NCBI GenBank assembly: GCA_009746045.1
Contig: RPFO01000065.1
Location: 6,698,273 to 6,762,272, forward strand
Direction: 5' to 3'
Source of the DNA: Mesostigma viride
Taxonomy: Eukaryota; Streptophyta; Mesostigmatophyceae; Mesostigmatales; Mesostigmataceae
Length of the DNA stretch: 64,000 nucleotides
The notes beneath the pieces were generated by a model. The model did not search any database. It saw only the letters and a list, made by a program, of their open reading frames with translations, and was not told the DNA's origin. Every line of letters begins with the position of its first letter. The stretch's first letter is position 1. A program made the position numbers and the translations under genes. Positions 8,901 through 16,325 of the stretch are shown here, piece by piece.

Positions 8901-11828
8901 GTGTTTGCATTTGTGAACGCTAGCTCTTCCTGCATACTCCTAGTGAAAAGCATCAACCTGCAAACGGGCAGCTCACAGGGTATCTTGCAGGGATGGGAGG
9001 GCTACTTTTTGATGGTGGATCCTCTGGTTGTGGTTATTTCGCCTAAGTGCTGATTACTTAAGATCAACAGGTGTCTTCTTCCTCCCCCCCCTTTTTGTGG
9101 GGTAAAATGGGGGGGGGGGGGGGGGGGCAAGAGGTCTTGACAATCAGACTTATGCGAGTGGTGCCTGGGATGAGTGCTTGGGTGGGGTGCTGCAACATGC
9201 GGTTGACCTGCAATGTGCGCTTGCCCTGTTTGCTCTCATTTATTGGGTAATGTAATGACATTTCCCTGGTCTGGCTTGCAGGGCAAGACGTGGTCACGCC
9301 CAGCTCGCACCGTCCTCCCCAACAACAATAGTGGCATCCAGGTGGGTGGGTACACTGGGTTGCTTAAACCCTAAACCCTAAACAGGCATCCAGGTGGGTT
9401 GGGATGATGCGGGGCTTCCGTATGTGTATATGCCGTGTGTGTATACGTGCGTGTACGTGTGGAAGGGGAAGGGGAAGGGGAAGGGGAAGGGGAAGGGGAA
9501 GGGGAAGGGGAAGCGGAGGCGGAGGCGGAGGCGGAGGCGGAGGCGGAGGCGGAGGCGGAGGCGGAGGCGGAGGCGGAGGCGGAGGCGGAGGCGGAGGCGG
9601 AGGCGGAGGCGGAGGCGGAGGCGGAGGCGGAGGCGGAGGCGGAGGCGGAGGCGGAGGCGGAGGCGGAGGCGGAGGCGGAGGCGGAGGCGGAGGCGGAGGC
9701 GGAGGCGGAAGCGGAGGCGGAAGCGGAAGCGGAAGCGGAAGCGGAAGGGGAGGGGAAGGGGGAGGGAGGGGGAGGGGAGGGGGAGGGGAGGGGAGGGGAG
9801 GGGGAGGGGAGGGGGAGGGGGAGGGGAGGGGAGGGGAGGGGGAGGGGAGGGGAGGGGGAGGGAGGGGGAGGGGGAGGGAGGGGGGGAGGGGGAGGGGGAG
9901 GGGGAGGGGGGAGGGGAGGGGGGGGGAGGGGGAGGGGAGGGGAGGGGAGGGGAGGGGAGGGGAGGGGGAGGGGAGGGGGAGGGGAGGGGGAGGGGAGGGG
10001 AGGGGAGGGCGAAGTGGAAGTGGAAGTGGAGTTGGAAGTGGAAGTGGAAGTGGAGTTGGAAGTGGAAGTGGAAGTGGAGGTGGAAGTGGAGGTGGAAGTG
10101 GAAGTGGAAGTGCAGGTGGAAGTGGGCGCTTGTGGATTGTAACAAGCGACGGTGGGCGCTCATTAGTGGCCAGCTACACCAAGGGAACCTGACCCGGTTT
10201 CGTAGAGTGGTCGCACCTCTTCATTAACCTGCGTCACACATGTATCTTCCCATGAAGTTTTTTTCCGCGAAACCGTTTTCTTTATTACATCGGTATTTCC
10301 TCGACACCTTTATTCTGTAAGCATTTTTTGAACTTTTTCCTGGGCGATGGCAGGCCTTTTGCTTAATTAAGTGAGGCCTTTACATAGATGGCAGTTTCTT
10401 GGTTCCAATGTCTCCCCTGCCAGGATGCGCTGCCGCCAAGCCTAGCACAAGCGCAATTTTCTTGCGACCGCATTTCCTTGACCTTACTGAACTTCCACGC
10501 GGCGCTGCTGCCGAGCCTAGCTCAACCGTTAATGTCTTGCAACTGCGTCTCCTTGACCTCTCTTGACATTCCTTGACCCTACCCTGGCAGGCGGCGCTGC
10601 TGTCAAGCGGCACGATCGCGATCGTGTTCAACAACCGCGGTGGCGGCGCGCGGTACCCACTCTCCATCGCCCTCAGCGAGGACGGGGGAAACACGTGGCC
10701 CTTTGTGCGGGACATCGAGACCGGCACGTCGGGGAATGTACGTGAACTTCATCCAATGTATATGCCTACATGTACACAGCCAATTATATGTACCCAATGT
10801 ACACAACCAAATATATGTACCCAATGTAGACAGCCAATTATATGTACCCTATGTTCACAACCAATTATAGGTACCGTATGTACACAACCAATCATTGGTA
10901 CCCTATGTATACGACCAATTATAGGTACCCCATGCATACGGCCAATTATATGTACCCAATGTATATGCTCAATTATATGTACCCTATGTATACCAAGGAG
11001 ACAATGTATACGACGAATTATATGTACCCTATGTATAAGACAAATTATAGGTACCCAATGTATGCAACCAATCATAGGTACCCAATGTATATGACCAATT
11101 ATATGTACCCTATGTATACGACCTATCCAGCTGTGCTCATGTAGTGCCGGCCCCGCATAAAGTCTAAAATGTGTACGACCTATCCAGCGCATGGACCACT
11201 TGACCCGACAGTCCCGTGGTGCTACCAGTGTTTGTGTACCCACTGGTCCTGTGCACAAACTACCGTTTGTGCGGCACATGGAGACTGACATGTTGGGGAG
11301 CGTAAGTACTTGTAGTGGGTCCCAGAGCAGTCAGACTCGGGAAATAGCACAAAAGTCGCGACTCGCAAAATACCCTACTTAAGCCTTGCGTGGCGCTACC
11401 TTTGGCGGGCTGTAAGATACTCAACAGATTCATGTTAGAATGCATTAGGACCGGGATTCAAGCTTCATCCTTTTGGGCGCGTCACGCCTTGCAGCTGTGT
11501 GCTTTGGGTAACTATCTCGACACTAACACATGCGCCGCCGTTGGTTGGACCACTCGATGGCATTCCCGTTACTGCCCCCGCAACGCAGGTGTTTGCGGCT
11601 GGCGGTGAGTACAGCTACCCTTCCATCCTGCAGGACCCACATGGCATGATCCACGTGACATACACGTTCAAGCGTGAGACGATCAAGTACGTGAGCGTGT
11701 CCGAGGCCTGGGTGCGCCAGGGGGGCACCATTGGCATGCACAAGGGGGTCATGCACTCGCAGCAGACAACGCGCGTGACCCAATTGACACGGGGGTATGC
11801 TGTGACGGGATCCAGGCCTGGCATCTGA
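5865..11828 (+). CDS. BNR-repeat sialidase-like protein (3' part of gene, four exons)
   Basis: Four exons (5865-5983, 9282-9341, 10591-10737, 11589-11828) join in phase 0 through GT..AG introns and encode the typical order of a BNR_2-type sialidase/neuraminidase-like beta-propeller. First comes a QPTVVQ..LVAFFRSR strand with IYSSRSDD. The Asp box SDDEGKTW is completed across intron 1. Then follow PNNNSGIQ, IVFNNRGG, a second Asp box SEDGGNTW, and EYSYPSILQ..IHVTYTFKR, which in this family lies near the active site. Family members bind or hydrolyse sialic-acid-like glycosides; the actual substrate cannot be read from sequence. The N-terminal part is missing or lies in unrecognised upstream exons. 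The stop at 11826-11828 closes the frame. Introns are 3298, 1249 and 851 bp and filled with repeats. I am confident of family and exon borders, less so of function and of the 5' end. Confidence 0.82.
6008..8300. repeat. 31-bp minisatellite, about 74 copies, inside sialidase intron 1
   Basis: The unit begins CTGGGTGGTGCTATGTCACA and ends with GTAGTATAAAA. Variants TCACAG, TCATAG and ATATCATAG alternate, and a few units are shortened to about 28 bp (GACGCTATGTCATAGTATAAAA). Being 31 bp, it does not preserve a frame and has no long ORF. It lies wholly within the intron that splits the first Asp box. Confidence 0.97.
8505..8603. repeat. 33-bp direct repeat, three perfect copies
   Basis: TCTGCTCTATTCGAGTTCAC followed by TCCTAGCCACCTC is repeated exactly three times (8505-8537, 8538-8570, 8571-8603). 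It lies in sialidase intron 1. The rest of the intron to 9281 is unique, with a poly-G run near 9109-9127. Confidence 0.95.
9282..9341 (+). CDS. Sialidase-like gene, 20-codon exon completing the Asp box
   Basis: The exon is bounded by CTTGCAG and CAG|GTGGGT, exactly 60 nt and phase 0 at both ends. It encodes GKTWSRPARTVLPNNNSGIQ: GKTW completes the split Asp box, and PNNNSGIQ is a conserved segment of BNR_2 sialidases. The exon end with its donor is repeated 52 bp downstream. Confidence 0.85.
9333..9399. repeat. Duplicated exon end/donor flanking an interstitial telomere motif
   Basis: GGCATCCAGGTGGGT occurs at 9333-9347 (end of exon plus donor) and again at 9385-9399. Between them lies AAACCCTAAACCCTAAAC (9365-9383), two and a half TTTAGGG telomere repeats read on the other strand. 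This resembles repair of a break with insertion of telomeric DNA and duplication of the site. Confidence 0.8.
9461..10126. repeat. Purine-rich compound microsatellite/minisatellite
   Basis: The + strand runs (GGGAAG)n, then (GCGGAG)n from about 9513 to 9735, then a pure G/A GGGGAGG tract to about 10008, then (GTGGAA)n. It lies in sialidase intron 2. The hexamer period keeps several frames open, producing meaningless poly-R, poly-G and EA ORFs. The central G/A tract has strong potential for G-quadruplex or triplex structure. Confidence 0.95.
10424..10612. repeat. Three diverged ~75-90-bp repeats, the last containing the 5' edge of a sialidase exon
   Basis: GATGCGCTGCCGCCAAGCCTAG (10424), GCGGCGCTGCTGCCGAGCCTAG (10499) and GCGGCGCTGCTGTCAAGCGG (10591, true exon start) are related. 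Each is preceded by related TTCCTTGACC sequence. The exon edge has apparently been duplicated upstream into its own intron. Confidence 0.6.
10591..10737 (+). CDS. Sialidase-like gene, exon with second Asp box
   Basis: A 49-codon exon between TACCCTGGCAG and AAT|GTACGT, phase 0 at both ends. It encodes TIAIVFNNRGGGARYPLSIA followed by the perfect Asp box SEDGGNTW and PFVRDIETG. This order (FNN strand, P-L-x-x-A-L, Asp box) is characteristic of BNR_2 sialidase-like proteins. Confidence 0.85.
10755..11125. repeat. 27-bp minisatellite in sialidase intron 3
   Basis: About 13 diverged copies of AATTATATGTACCCAATGTA followed by CACAACC. The period is a multiple of three, so Y/M/T-rich frames stay open; these are repeat artefacts. 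Confidence 0.9.
11206..11300 (+). pseudogene. Decayed duplicate of the second-Asp-box exon
   Basis: TACCGTTTGTGCGGCACATG..GAGACTGACATGTTGGGGAGC|GTAAGT parallels the end of the true exon (GGCCCTTTGTGCGGGACATC..GAATGTACGT), and a GTACCCACT match lies upstream. The copy reads LPFVRHMETDMLGS where the exon reads WPFVRDIETGTSGN and even keeps a donor. The Asp box itself is lost. It is probably skipped in the mRNA. Confidence 0.65.
11589..11828 (+). CDS. Sialidase-like gene, terminal exon
   Basis: The exon follows AACGCAG and encodes VFAAGGEYSYPSILQDPHG, then MIHVTYTFKRETIKYVSVSE and a weakly conserved tail ending in a TGA stop at 11826-11828. The EYSYPS and IHVTYT..R motifs are the most conserved C-terminal elements of BNR_2 sialidase-like proteins. 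The last ~30 residues (from TIGMHKG on) do not look conserved; an unnoticed donor could shorten the exon. Confidence 0.82.
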   Translation: MFAAGGEYSYPSILQDPHGMIHVTYTFKRETIKYVSVSEAWVRQGGTIGMHKGVMHSQQTTRVTQLTRGYAVTGSRPGI

Positions 11829-12088
11829 GAGAGGGAGATCTTGTGAAGTTATCCTGTCAATATTTATTTTGGAAGACCAACGTATATTCTTTTTGTGCAT
11901 TCATACATTTTCACCAAAACATTAGTTTTATGACTGAACTGGGCGACGCCATGGACTGATAACGTGCTAGTCAAAAATGCATGTTGATACATCAAGGACA
12001 CAAACATGGTGGCGCGCGAAGGCGAAGAGCTAGGAGCTTCCAGCGCCTTTCTATAGTCTAAGTAAGTAAGTAATTAGTGCGTGAACAT
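11829..12088. other. 3' flank of the sialidase-like gene, no gene
   Basis: AT-richer sequence that probably includes the 3' untranslated region. No canonical polyadenylation signal stands out. It ends in a copy of dispersed repeat A (AAGTAAGTAAGT..GTGCGTG, from about 12065). Confidence 0.4.
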
Positions 12089-12099
12089 GCACAGAAGGC

Positions 12100-12247
12100 G
12101 TCCGTCCTATAGACTTCAGCAAAATTGGTGCGAGAGGTCCCCAGTTCGATTCCGGTCGGATTCATTTGCAGATCGCGTTTTCCGCGTTTTCCGCGGCCTG
12201 GCACTGAACGCAAAGGTTTTCACCTTTGCGGAGTGTCTGATCAGAAT
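12100..12247. repeat. Terminal direct repeat, left copy, with tRNA-like internal-promoter motif
   Basis: It contains GGTCCCCAGTTCGATTCCGG, close to a pol III B box (GGTTCGANNCC), preceded by CTATAG..CAGCAAAATTGG, a weak A-box candidate. It lacks a foldable full tRNA. The copy is near-identical to 12974-13118 apart from a few bases (TATAGACTTCAGC versus TATAGTCAGC). Confidence 0.6.
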
Positions 12248-12490
12248 ATACGCTTGGCTGATTTCGATAGTACCGGCTACGCCCCCTTCTACTAAAAAGA
12301 AGGATTCAGCCGTGTTCAGCCCGTCTCACGGTGCGAGATCGCTGAACAAGTCTCGCGTGCAGACACGTGTGTAGTACTCCTACACACAGATCTCGAGTGA
12401 TTTATCTAGTACCAAATCCGAAAGGCTTGCATCACTCCCCGGACAGGAGAACTTTTGCGGATGACTGTAGGTGTAAGTTGGCGATGCCAT

Positions 12491-12966
12491 GGTACACCCT
12501 CCGCATTGGAAGTTTGTTATTATGGGTCAATTTTTGCCGTATTTGCATTACGAATAACCCTGGATTGTTTGTTGGGGAGCCAGTTAGAGTCCCGGGTTTT
12601 TATTATTTAATTAAAACCTTTTGTTTGTTTGTTTGTCCTACAGCCGTTCAAGGCACATGGGTACTTATTTAATTAATAAATTTCTTTTGTTTGTTTGGTA
12701 GATATCGTACACGCCGTCCCCAATTCGGCCGGCAATCCGGCCCGGCGGCCCCCCTTCGGCGGCCATAGGCTAGAGTCAGTGGAGGTCAGTGATACCCAGA
12801 GCCCACATGAGTTAATTAATTAATTTTGTTTGTTTGTTTGTTGAGTCCAGTCCTCAGCCCCCGGAGTTAATTAATTAATTTTCTTTTGTTTTTTTTATGG
12901 TTTTCAGCCAGAACATTTTCCAGAAGCTAATTATTTAGTTAGAACTTCCAATGCGGGCGGTGTATC
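12491..12966. repeat. Inverted arms inside the composite element
   Basis: GGTACACCCTCCGCATTGGA at 12491-12510 is nearly the reverse complement of TTCCAATGCGGGCGGTGTAT at 12945-12964. The arms enclose four TTAATT/TTTG modules, suggesting a foldback element nested in the composite. Confidence 0.5.
12595..12907. repeat. Four spaced TTAATTAA..TTTGTTTG..(C)AG modules
   Basis: Modules at 12595-12643, 12664-12702, 12811-12850 and 12866-12907 each have an AATT-type stretch followed by (TTTG)n or T-rich tract and end in TACAG, GTAG, TCCAG or TTTTCAG. They resemble repeated branch-point, pyrimidine tract and 3' splice site units, or repeated LINE tails. Confidence 0.55.
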
Positions 12967-12973
12967 CGGAGAC

Positions 12974-13118
12974 GTCCGTCCTATAGTCAGCAAAATTGGT
13001 GCGAGAGGTCCCCAGTTCGATTCCGGTCGGATTCATTTGCAGATCGCGTTTTCCGCGTTTTCCGCGGCCTGGCACTGAACGCAAAGGTTTTCACCTTTGC
13101 GGAGTGTCTGATCAGAAT
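12974..13118. repeat. Terminal direct repeat, right copy
   Basis: Right copy of the ~146-bp repeat at 12100-12247, including the B-box-like GTTCGATTCC. It is followed immediately by the right target-site duplication and then by the continuation of dispersed repeat A. Confidence 0.6.
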
Positions 13119-13296
13119 GCACAGAAGGCATGCCACGGAGTACCCGATGAGGTACTTTTCTGCGCGGATACTTCACCCACAAATTGGCTAGTGGCGCGAC
13201 TCACTCGCCCTGGAGGTACGTCTGGAGTCGCAGATATCAACTCCGCGTCATCCGGACTATCCAAGACGATCCTGCATACGCTCGGCAATGATGATG

Positions 13297-13400
13297 TCGC
13301 CCACAAGCCCTGGCAGGCGACCCCTGCCGCCCCATGAGGCACCCCTGGCAGCCACCCCAGCCTAGGGAATGTAGCAGTAGTGTAGACTAGAAAGCTTAGT
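13297..13400 (+). pseudogene. 3' remnant of a LINE ORF1-like gene
   Basis: CCCACAAGCCCTGGCAGGCG encodes HKPWQA, the same as the end of the intact ORF1 at 15595-15620. The similarity runs past the stop codon (GGGAATGTAGCAGTAGTGTAGA versus GGGAATACAGCAGTAGTGTAGA). Only the last ~15 codons and 3' flank are present, so it is a truncated copy. Confidence 0.75.
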
Positions 13401-13410
13401 TATGTGGCCA

Positions 13411-13680
13411 TGTATCAAGGAGACAACCAGCGCAGGCCAGAAAGCGGGAGAATCCGGACCATGGTAGCTCGATCTCTATTAATTAATTAATTAATCAATT
13501 AATTAATTAATTAATTAATTAATTAATTAATTAATTAATTAATTAATTATTGGTAGCTCGAGCCTGCCGTTATCTTGTCCGCGTGTTCGAGTCGTTCAGG
13601 ATGATGAAGATGAATGGGGATATGGAAATGTGTATCCTTGTGCATTGAAATTATGGCTGGCTTACGTGTAGAGCGACTAG
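13411..13680. repeat. Dispersed repeat B, copy with insertion
   Basis: The segment from TCAAGGAGACAACCAGCGCA to ATTATGGCTGGCTTACGTGT is nearly identical to 32285-32453. This copy is interrupted at TGGTAGCTCGA by a (TTAA)n tract. There is no coding content. Confidence 0.85.
13462..13561. mobile_element. Tail-only LINE insertion: (TTAA)n flanked by 11-bp target-site duplication
   Basis: TGGTAGCTCGA occurs at 13462-13472 and 13551-13561. Between them lies only TCTCTA plus a long TTAA repeat. The homologous repeat B copy at 32337-32347 has this 11-mer once and no insert. The insert therefore looks like an extreme 5'-truncated retrotransposition product that kept nothing but the 3' tail. Confidence 0.8.
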
Positions 13681-14287
13681 ATGACCTAGACGGTGGGGCT
13701 GGAAACAGCATGCTTGATCAGGGCGTGTGTTTTGAGCCTAACTGGCCGGGAGTGTCTAGTGGTGAGCACCGTTAATTGCTGCGATCGCTCTCCCACCATT
13801 TACGTACGAGGAAATATACCCGCAAATGGAAAACCACTGAAAAGGTCTAGCTAGTCAGTCATCACGTTAGCCATGCCATGATTCCAAACGTCCAAGAACT
13901 GCACACGGCACCTGGCAAAGGCAAAAAGCCGGAGGACAGCACTTTCAAATGCATGTGCGGCGGGAACCAAAAGCCTGCCTGAGGGGCCCACACCAGCCCT
14001 TGTAATAGCCGTAGCAATTTGAGTCATGCTTTGCCCATGCAGGGAGTTACTCCCTGCTGAGCTAGATGCCATGTGTACACCAGCTATAGCCTACTAGCCA
14101 GATACCTTCCTGGTTGATCATCAGGTCCCCACTCTCAGCTATGCCACGAGCCACGAGGTAGCCATGGCTGTCGGAGCTCATAACTTTCACGTTTGAGCGC
14201 CGAATTCAGCTGTGAATATCACAATCGCTTCGTCTTTCTAAGACGCACATGCTGATATAATTTTCCGACGCTATTACGCAATATACG
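13681..14287. other. No gene; 5' flank of the ORF1 element
   Basis: No coding frame is recognised. GTCATGCTTTGCCCATGCAGGGAGTTACTCCCTGC near 14025-14060 resembles LINE 3'-end sequence at 25090. The ~100 bases before 14288 may be the 5' UTR of the ORF1 gene. Confidence 0.4.
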
Positions 14288-15658
14288 ATGAGCAAACGCC
14301 TCTCGACGCAACGCAGCCTGGCGGCTGCGCTTAGCAATGAAAATACGTCTGCAGCCTCGGCTGCAGCTTCGCCAACCGGCCCAGATGGCAACGGTGACAC
14401 TAGTAGTGCACTGGTGCTCGCCCAGCCTTCCGGGCTCGCCTCGCCATCAGCATCGCCTGAACCTAAGCGCAGTCGCTCTGCTGAGCCGCCCTGGGAAGAG
14501 CGCTCCTTTGACATCAACAGCCCCGGCTTCTGGCAACGCAGCGCCGGTTGGTTCATGGAAGACTTGTTTTTCGGCAATCACGCCTCGCTTCTAGCCCTGT
14601 GCGTGCACCTCACGTCCCACAACCGTGGACGCTGGCCTGGTGATGGCCGGCTTGTCGACCCCGCCGAGGCTCTCCCAATCATCCACCGCATGAGTCGCCC
14701 CAAGCTCCAACGCTTCGCCCTCTGCTCCCTTGTTGGACGCTCCGAATCCGAGATCTGGACTCCCAAACCGCCCCCCTTCCCCTCCGAAGCCTCCATCCGC
14801 ACCCTCCTCAAGGAAGCTTTCGAGCAGCACGTGACCCCTCTTGCAGCAGCTGTGGCGGCAATTGGCGGCACGCTGGCTGCTGAGCTTCCCACCATCCCCA
14901 CCGCCACCGCCACCCTCCTCGCCTCCACCCCCCCCCCCTCCACCGACTCCATCACCGCCCAGCTCCGTGACATCGACCAGCGCCTCAAGGATAATGCAAT
15001 CGCTATCGAGGTCTTGCAGAACACAGCAGGCCTCACCGCCCAGGCAGTGAAGGACATTGCCGCCAAGCCAGCCCCGGCGGGCCTGGCCGGCGATGCTCCT
15101 CCCATCACGACCTGGGCGGACATGCTTAAGCAACATACCACCTCCACCACCTCCGCCGTCGCAGCCCAGCTCCAGCGGCAGACGCTTGACCTCCGCGAGG
15201 AGGCCGAGCTCGACAAGCGCAGCCTCAACGCCATACTCAAGAACTTGGACATGGAAGAAGGTGAGAATTCCGAGAAGCTTGCACGTGCGTTTGAGAGCAA
15301 AATCCTTGCACGCATGGGCCTTCTTGGTGAGATCAAGCTGACCGCCCACCGCCTCCCCCGCGCGCGGGGTAAGGCAGGGGCGCCTCCGCTTCTTCTCATC
15401 TTTGATAGCCCAGCGGACAAGATTTCGTTTCTCAGACGCCGCAAGCGGCTCGCGAATACTCCCTTCACCGTGGACGACGACTTGACCCTGGCACAGCAAC
15501 AACGGCGACGGGAGCTATGGCCGACCTACACCCAGCTCCGGCAGACCAAGGCGGGCCAGCCGGTGTACTGGAAGGGGGCGGCCATCTACGTCGGCCACAA
15601 GCCCTGGCAAGCGACCCCCTCGACCACCGCGGCCCCAGCAACTCCAGCCCCAGCCTAG
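14288..15658 (+). CDS. LINE ORF1-like RNA-binding protein (intact, 456 aa)
   Basis: A single uninterrupted frame from ATG (14288) to TAG (15656-15658). The N-terminal ~75 residues are Ser/Ala/Pro-rich and low-complexity. Residues about 215-310 contain ITAQLRDIDQRLKDNAIAIE and LREEAELDKRS, likely coiled coil. From about residue 313 follows an RRM-like region, NAILKNLDMEEGENSEKLAR, then LTAHRLPRARGK, PLLLIFDSPADK and the signature DDDLTLAQQQRRREL near 396-410. These are typical of ORF1/gag-like proteins of L1-type LINEs in algae and plants, which coat the element RNA and act as chaperones. No reverse-transcriptase ORF follows within the next kilobases, so the element may be truncated 3' or use a partner in trans. 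Related relics lie at 13297-13400 and 26640-27420. Confidence 0.75.
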   Translation: MSKRLSTQRSLAAALSNENTSAASAAASPTGPDGNGDTSSALVLAQPSGLASPSASPEPKRSRSAEPPWEERSFDINSPGFWQRSAGWFMEDLFFGNHASLLALCVHLTSHNRGRWPGDGRLVDPAEALPIIHRMSRPKLQRFALCSLVGRSESEIWTPKPPPFPSEASIRTLLKEAFEQHVTPLAAAVAAIGGTLAAELPTIPTATATLLASTPPPSTDSITAQLRDIDQRLKDNAIAIEVLQNTAGLTAQAVKDIAAKPAPAGLAGDAPPITTWADMLKQHTTSTTSAVAAQLQRQTLDLREEAELDKRSLNAILKNLDMEEGENSEKLARAFESKILARMGLLGEIKLTAHRLPRARGKAGAPPLLLIFDSPADKISFLRRRKRLANTPFTVDDDLTLAQQQRRRELWPTYTQLRQTKAGQPVYWKGAAIYVGHKPWQATPSTTAAPATPAPA

Positions 15659-16325
15659 GGGAATACAGCAGTAGTGTAGAATAGTTAGACAGTGGCCTTG
15701 TACATGCCCGCCTACTACAGGCACTATACCAGCTGAGGCCTAGCCTTTTTAGTCATGTACATGTGTGGGTGGTTTTACCGGATTAGGATACATTTTTTTG
15801 TCTAGGATACATTTGATGCAGTGTGCAGTTTTCAGATGTGTTTGTGGGGGTTGATTGCGCCTAGCATGCATTTTATTGAAGCAATGAGTTTCCCAAGATA
15901 TACATTATATAAACTAAGACAATTGACCCATTAACGCAATGAGACAACATCAATGAGACAACATATGCCAATTGAAGGCTGCCCGCAACTTTATTCCAAG
16001 CTCATTATTATATGATTCCAAGACCATAACTCTTCCAAGACCGTACATCTTCAAGATATAGCACTACAGACACCCACGCGGCTTCCTCGGTCATCACGCT
16101 CCTCCTCCAAGACAACTCAACCTTACAGGACGCTGGGCCATCATACGTCCGGAATAATTGTGTCACTTATTACATAACCAAACTTTTTGAGGGATCGCCA
16201 CGGTTGCATGGTTTCAACACATGCGCCCTGCACTCATGTGCATCAAAGGTGTTGCGTAGTGCCAACTCAGTGTCAAAGAACTGATTCAATAATATTTCCC
16301 GTATGGCCATGAAGGCCCACATGAG
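15659..16325. other. 3' flank of ORF1; no confident gene
   Basis: It holds TE-end-like sequence, GGTGGTTTTACCGGATTAGG followed by ATACATTT (15765-15795), which recurs inverted at 24995-25033, and two AATGAGACAACAT repeats (15936-15964). On the minus strand 16175-16320 is open in the same frame as the exon at 16326-16405 but beyond its stop; it is probably 3' UTR. Confidence 0.4.

Larger units (their letters stand above)
12089..13129. mobile_element. Composite ~1.02-kb element with ~146-bp terminal direct repeats and 11-bp target-site duplication
   Basis: GCACAGAAGGC occurs at 12089-12099 and 13119-13129, directly flanking a 1019-bp body. The body begins (12100-12247) and ends (12974-13118) with near-identical direct repeats starting GTCCGTCCTATAG and ending CTGATCAGAAT. 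The uninterrupted dispersed repeat A at 5444-5460 has GCACTGAAGGC once, which is the empty site. No long coding frame lies inside. It could be a miniature terminal-repeat retroelement or a dimer of a SINE-like unit moved by LINE machinery; the 11-bp duplication favours the latter. Confidence 0.7.

Noticed and set aside
9365-9383. Chromosome end (telomere)
   Set aside because: Only about 2.5 TTTAGGG-type repeats, embedded in an intron with normal sequence on both sides; it is interstitial.
9378-10227. Poly-Arg, poly-Gly and EA-repeat proteins
   Set aside because: They are products of the GCGGAG/GGGGAG hexamer repeat inside a sialidase intron.
5865-11828. Recent bacterial transfer of the sialidase-like gene
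   Set aside because: It has several phase-0 GT..AG introns and old internal duplications, so it is established in a eukaryotic genome; its ultimate origin cannot be judged here.
12100-12247. A functional tRNA gene
   Set aside because: A B-box-like GTTCGATTCC is present, but acceptor, D and anticodon stems do not fold; at best it is tRNA-derived.
14578-15502. Two ~300-codon minus-strand ORFs opposite the LINE ORF1
   Set aside because: They are antisense shadows of a GC-rich coding frame, with no motifs, whereas the sense frame has clear ORF1 features.
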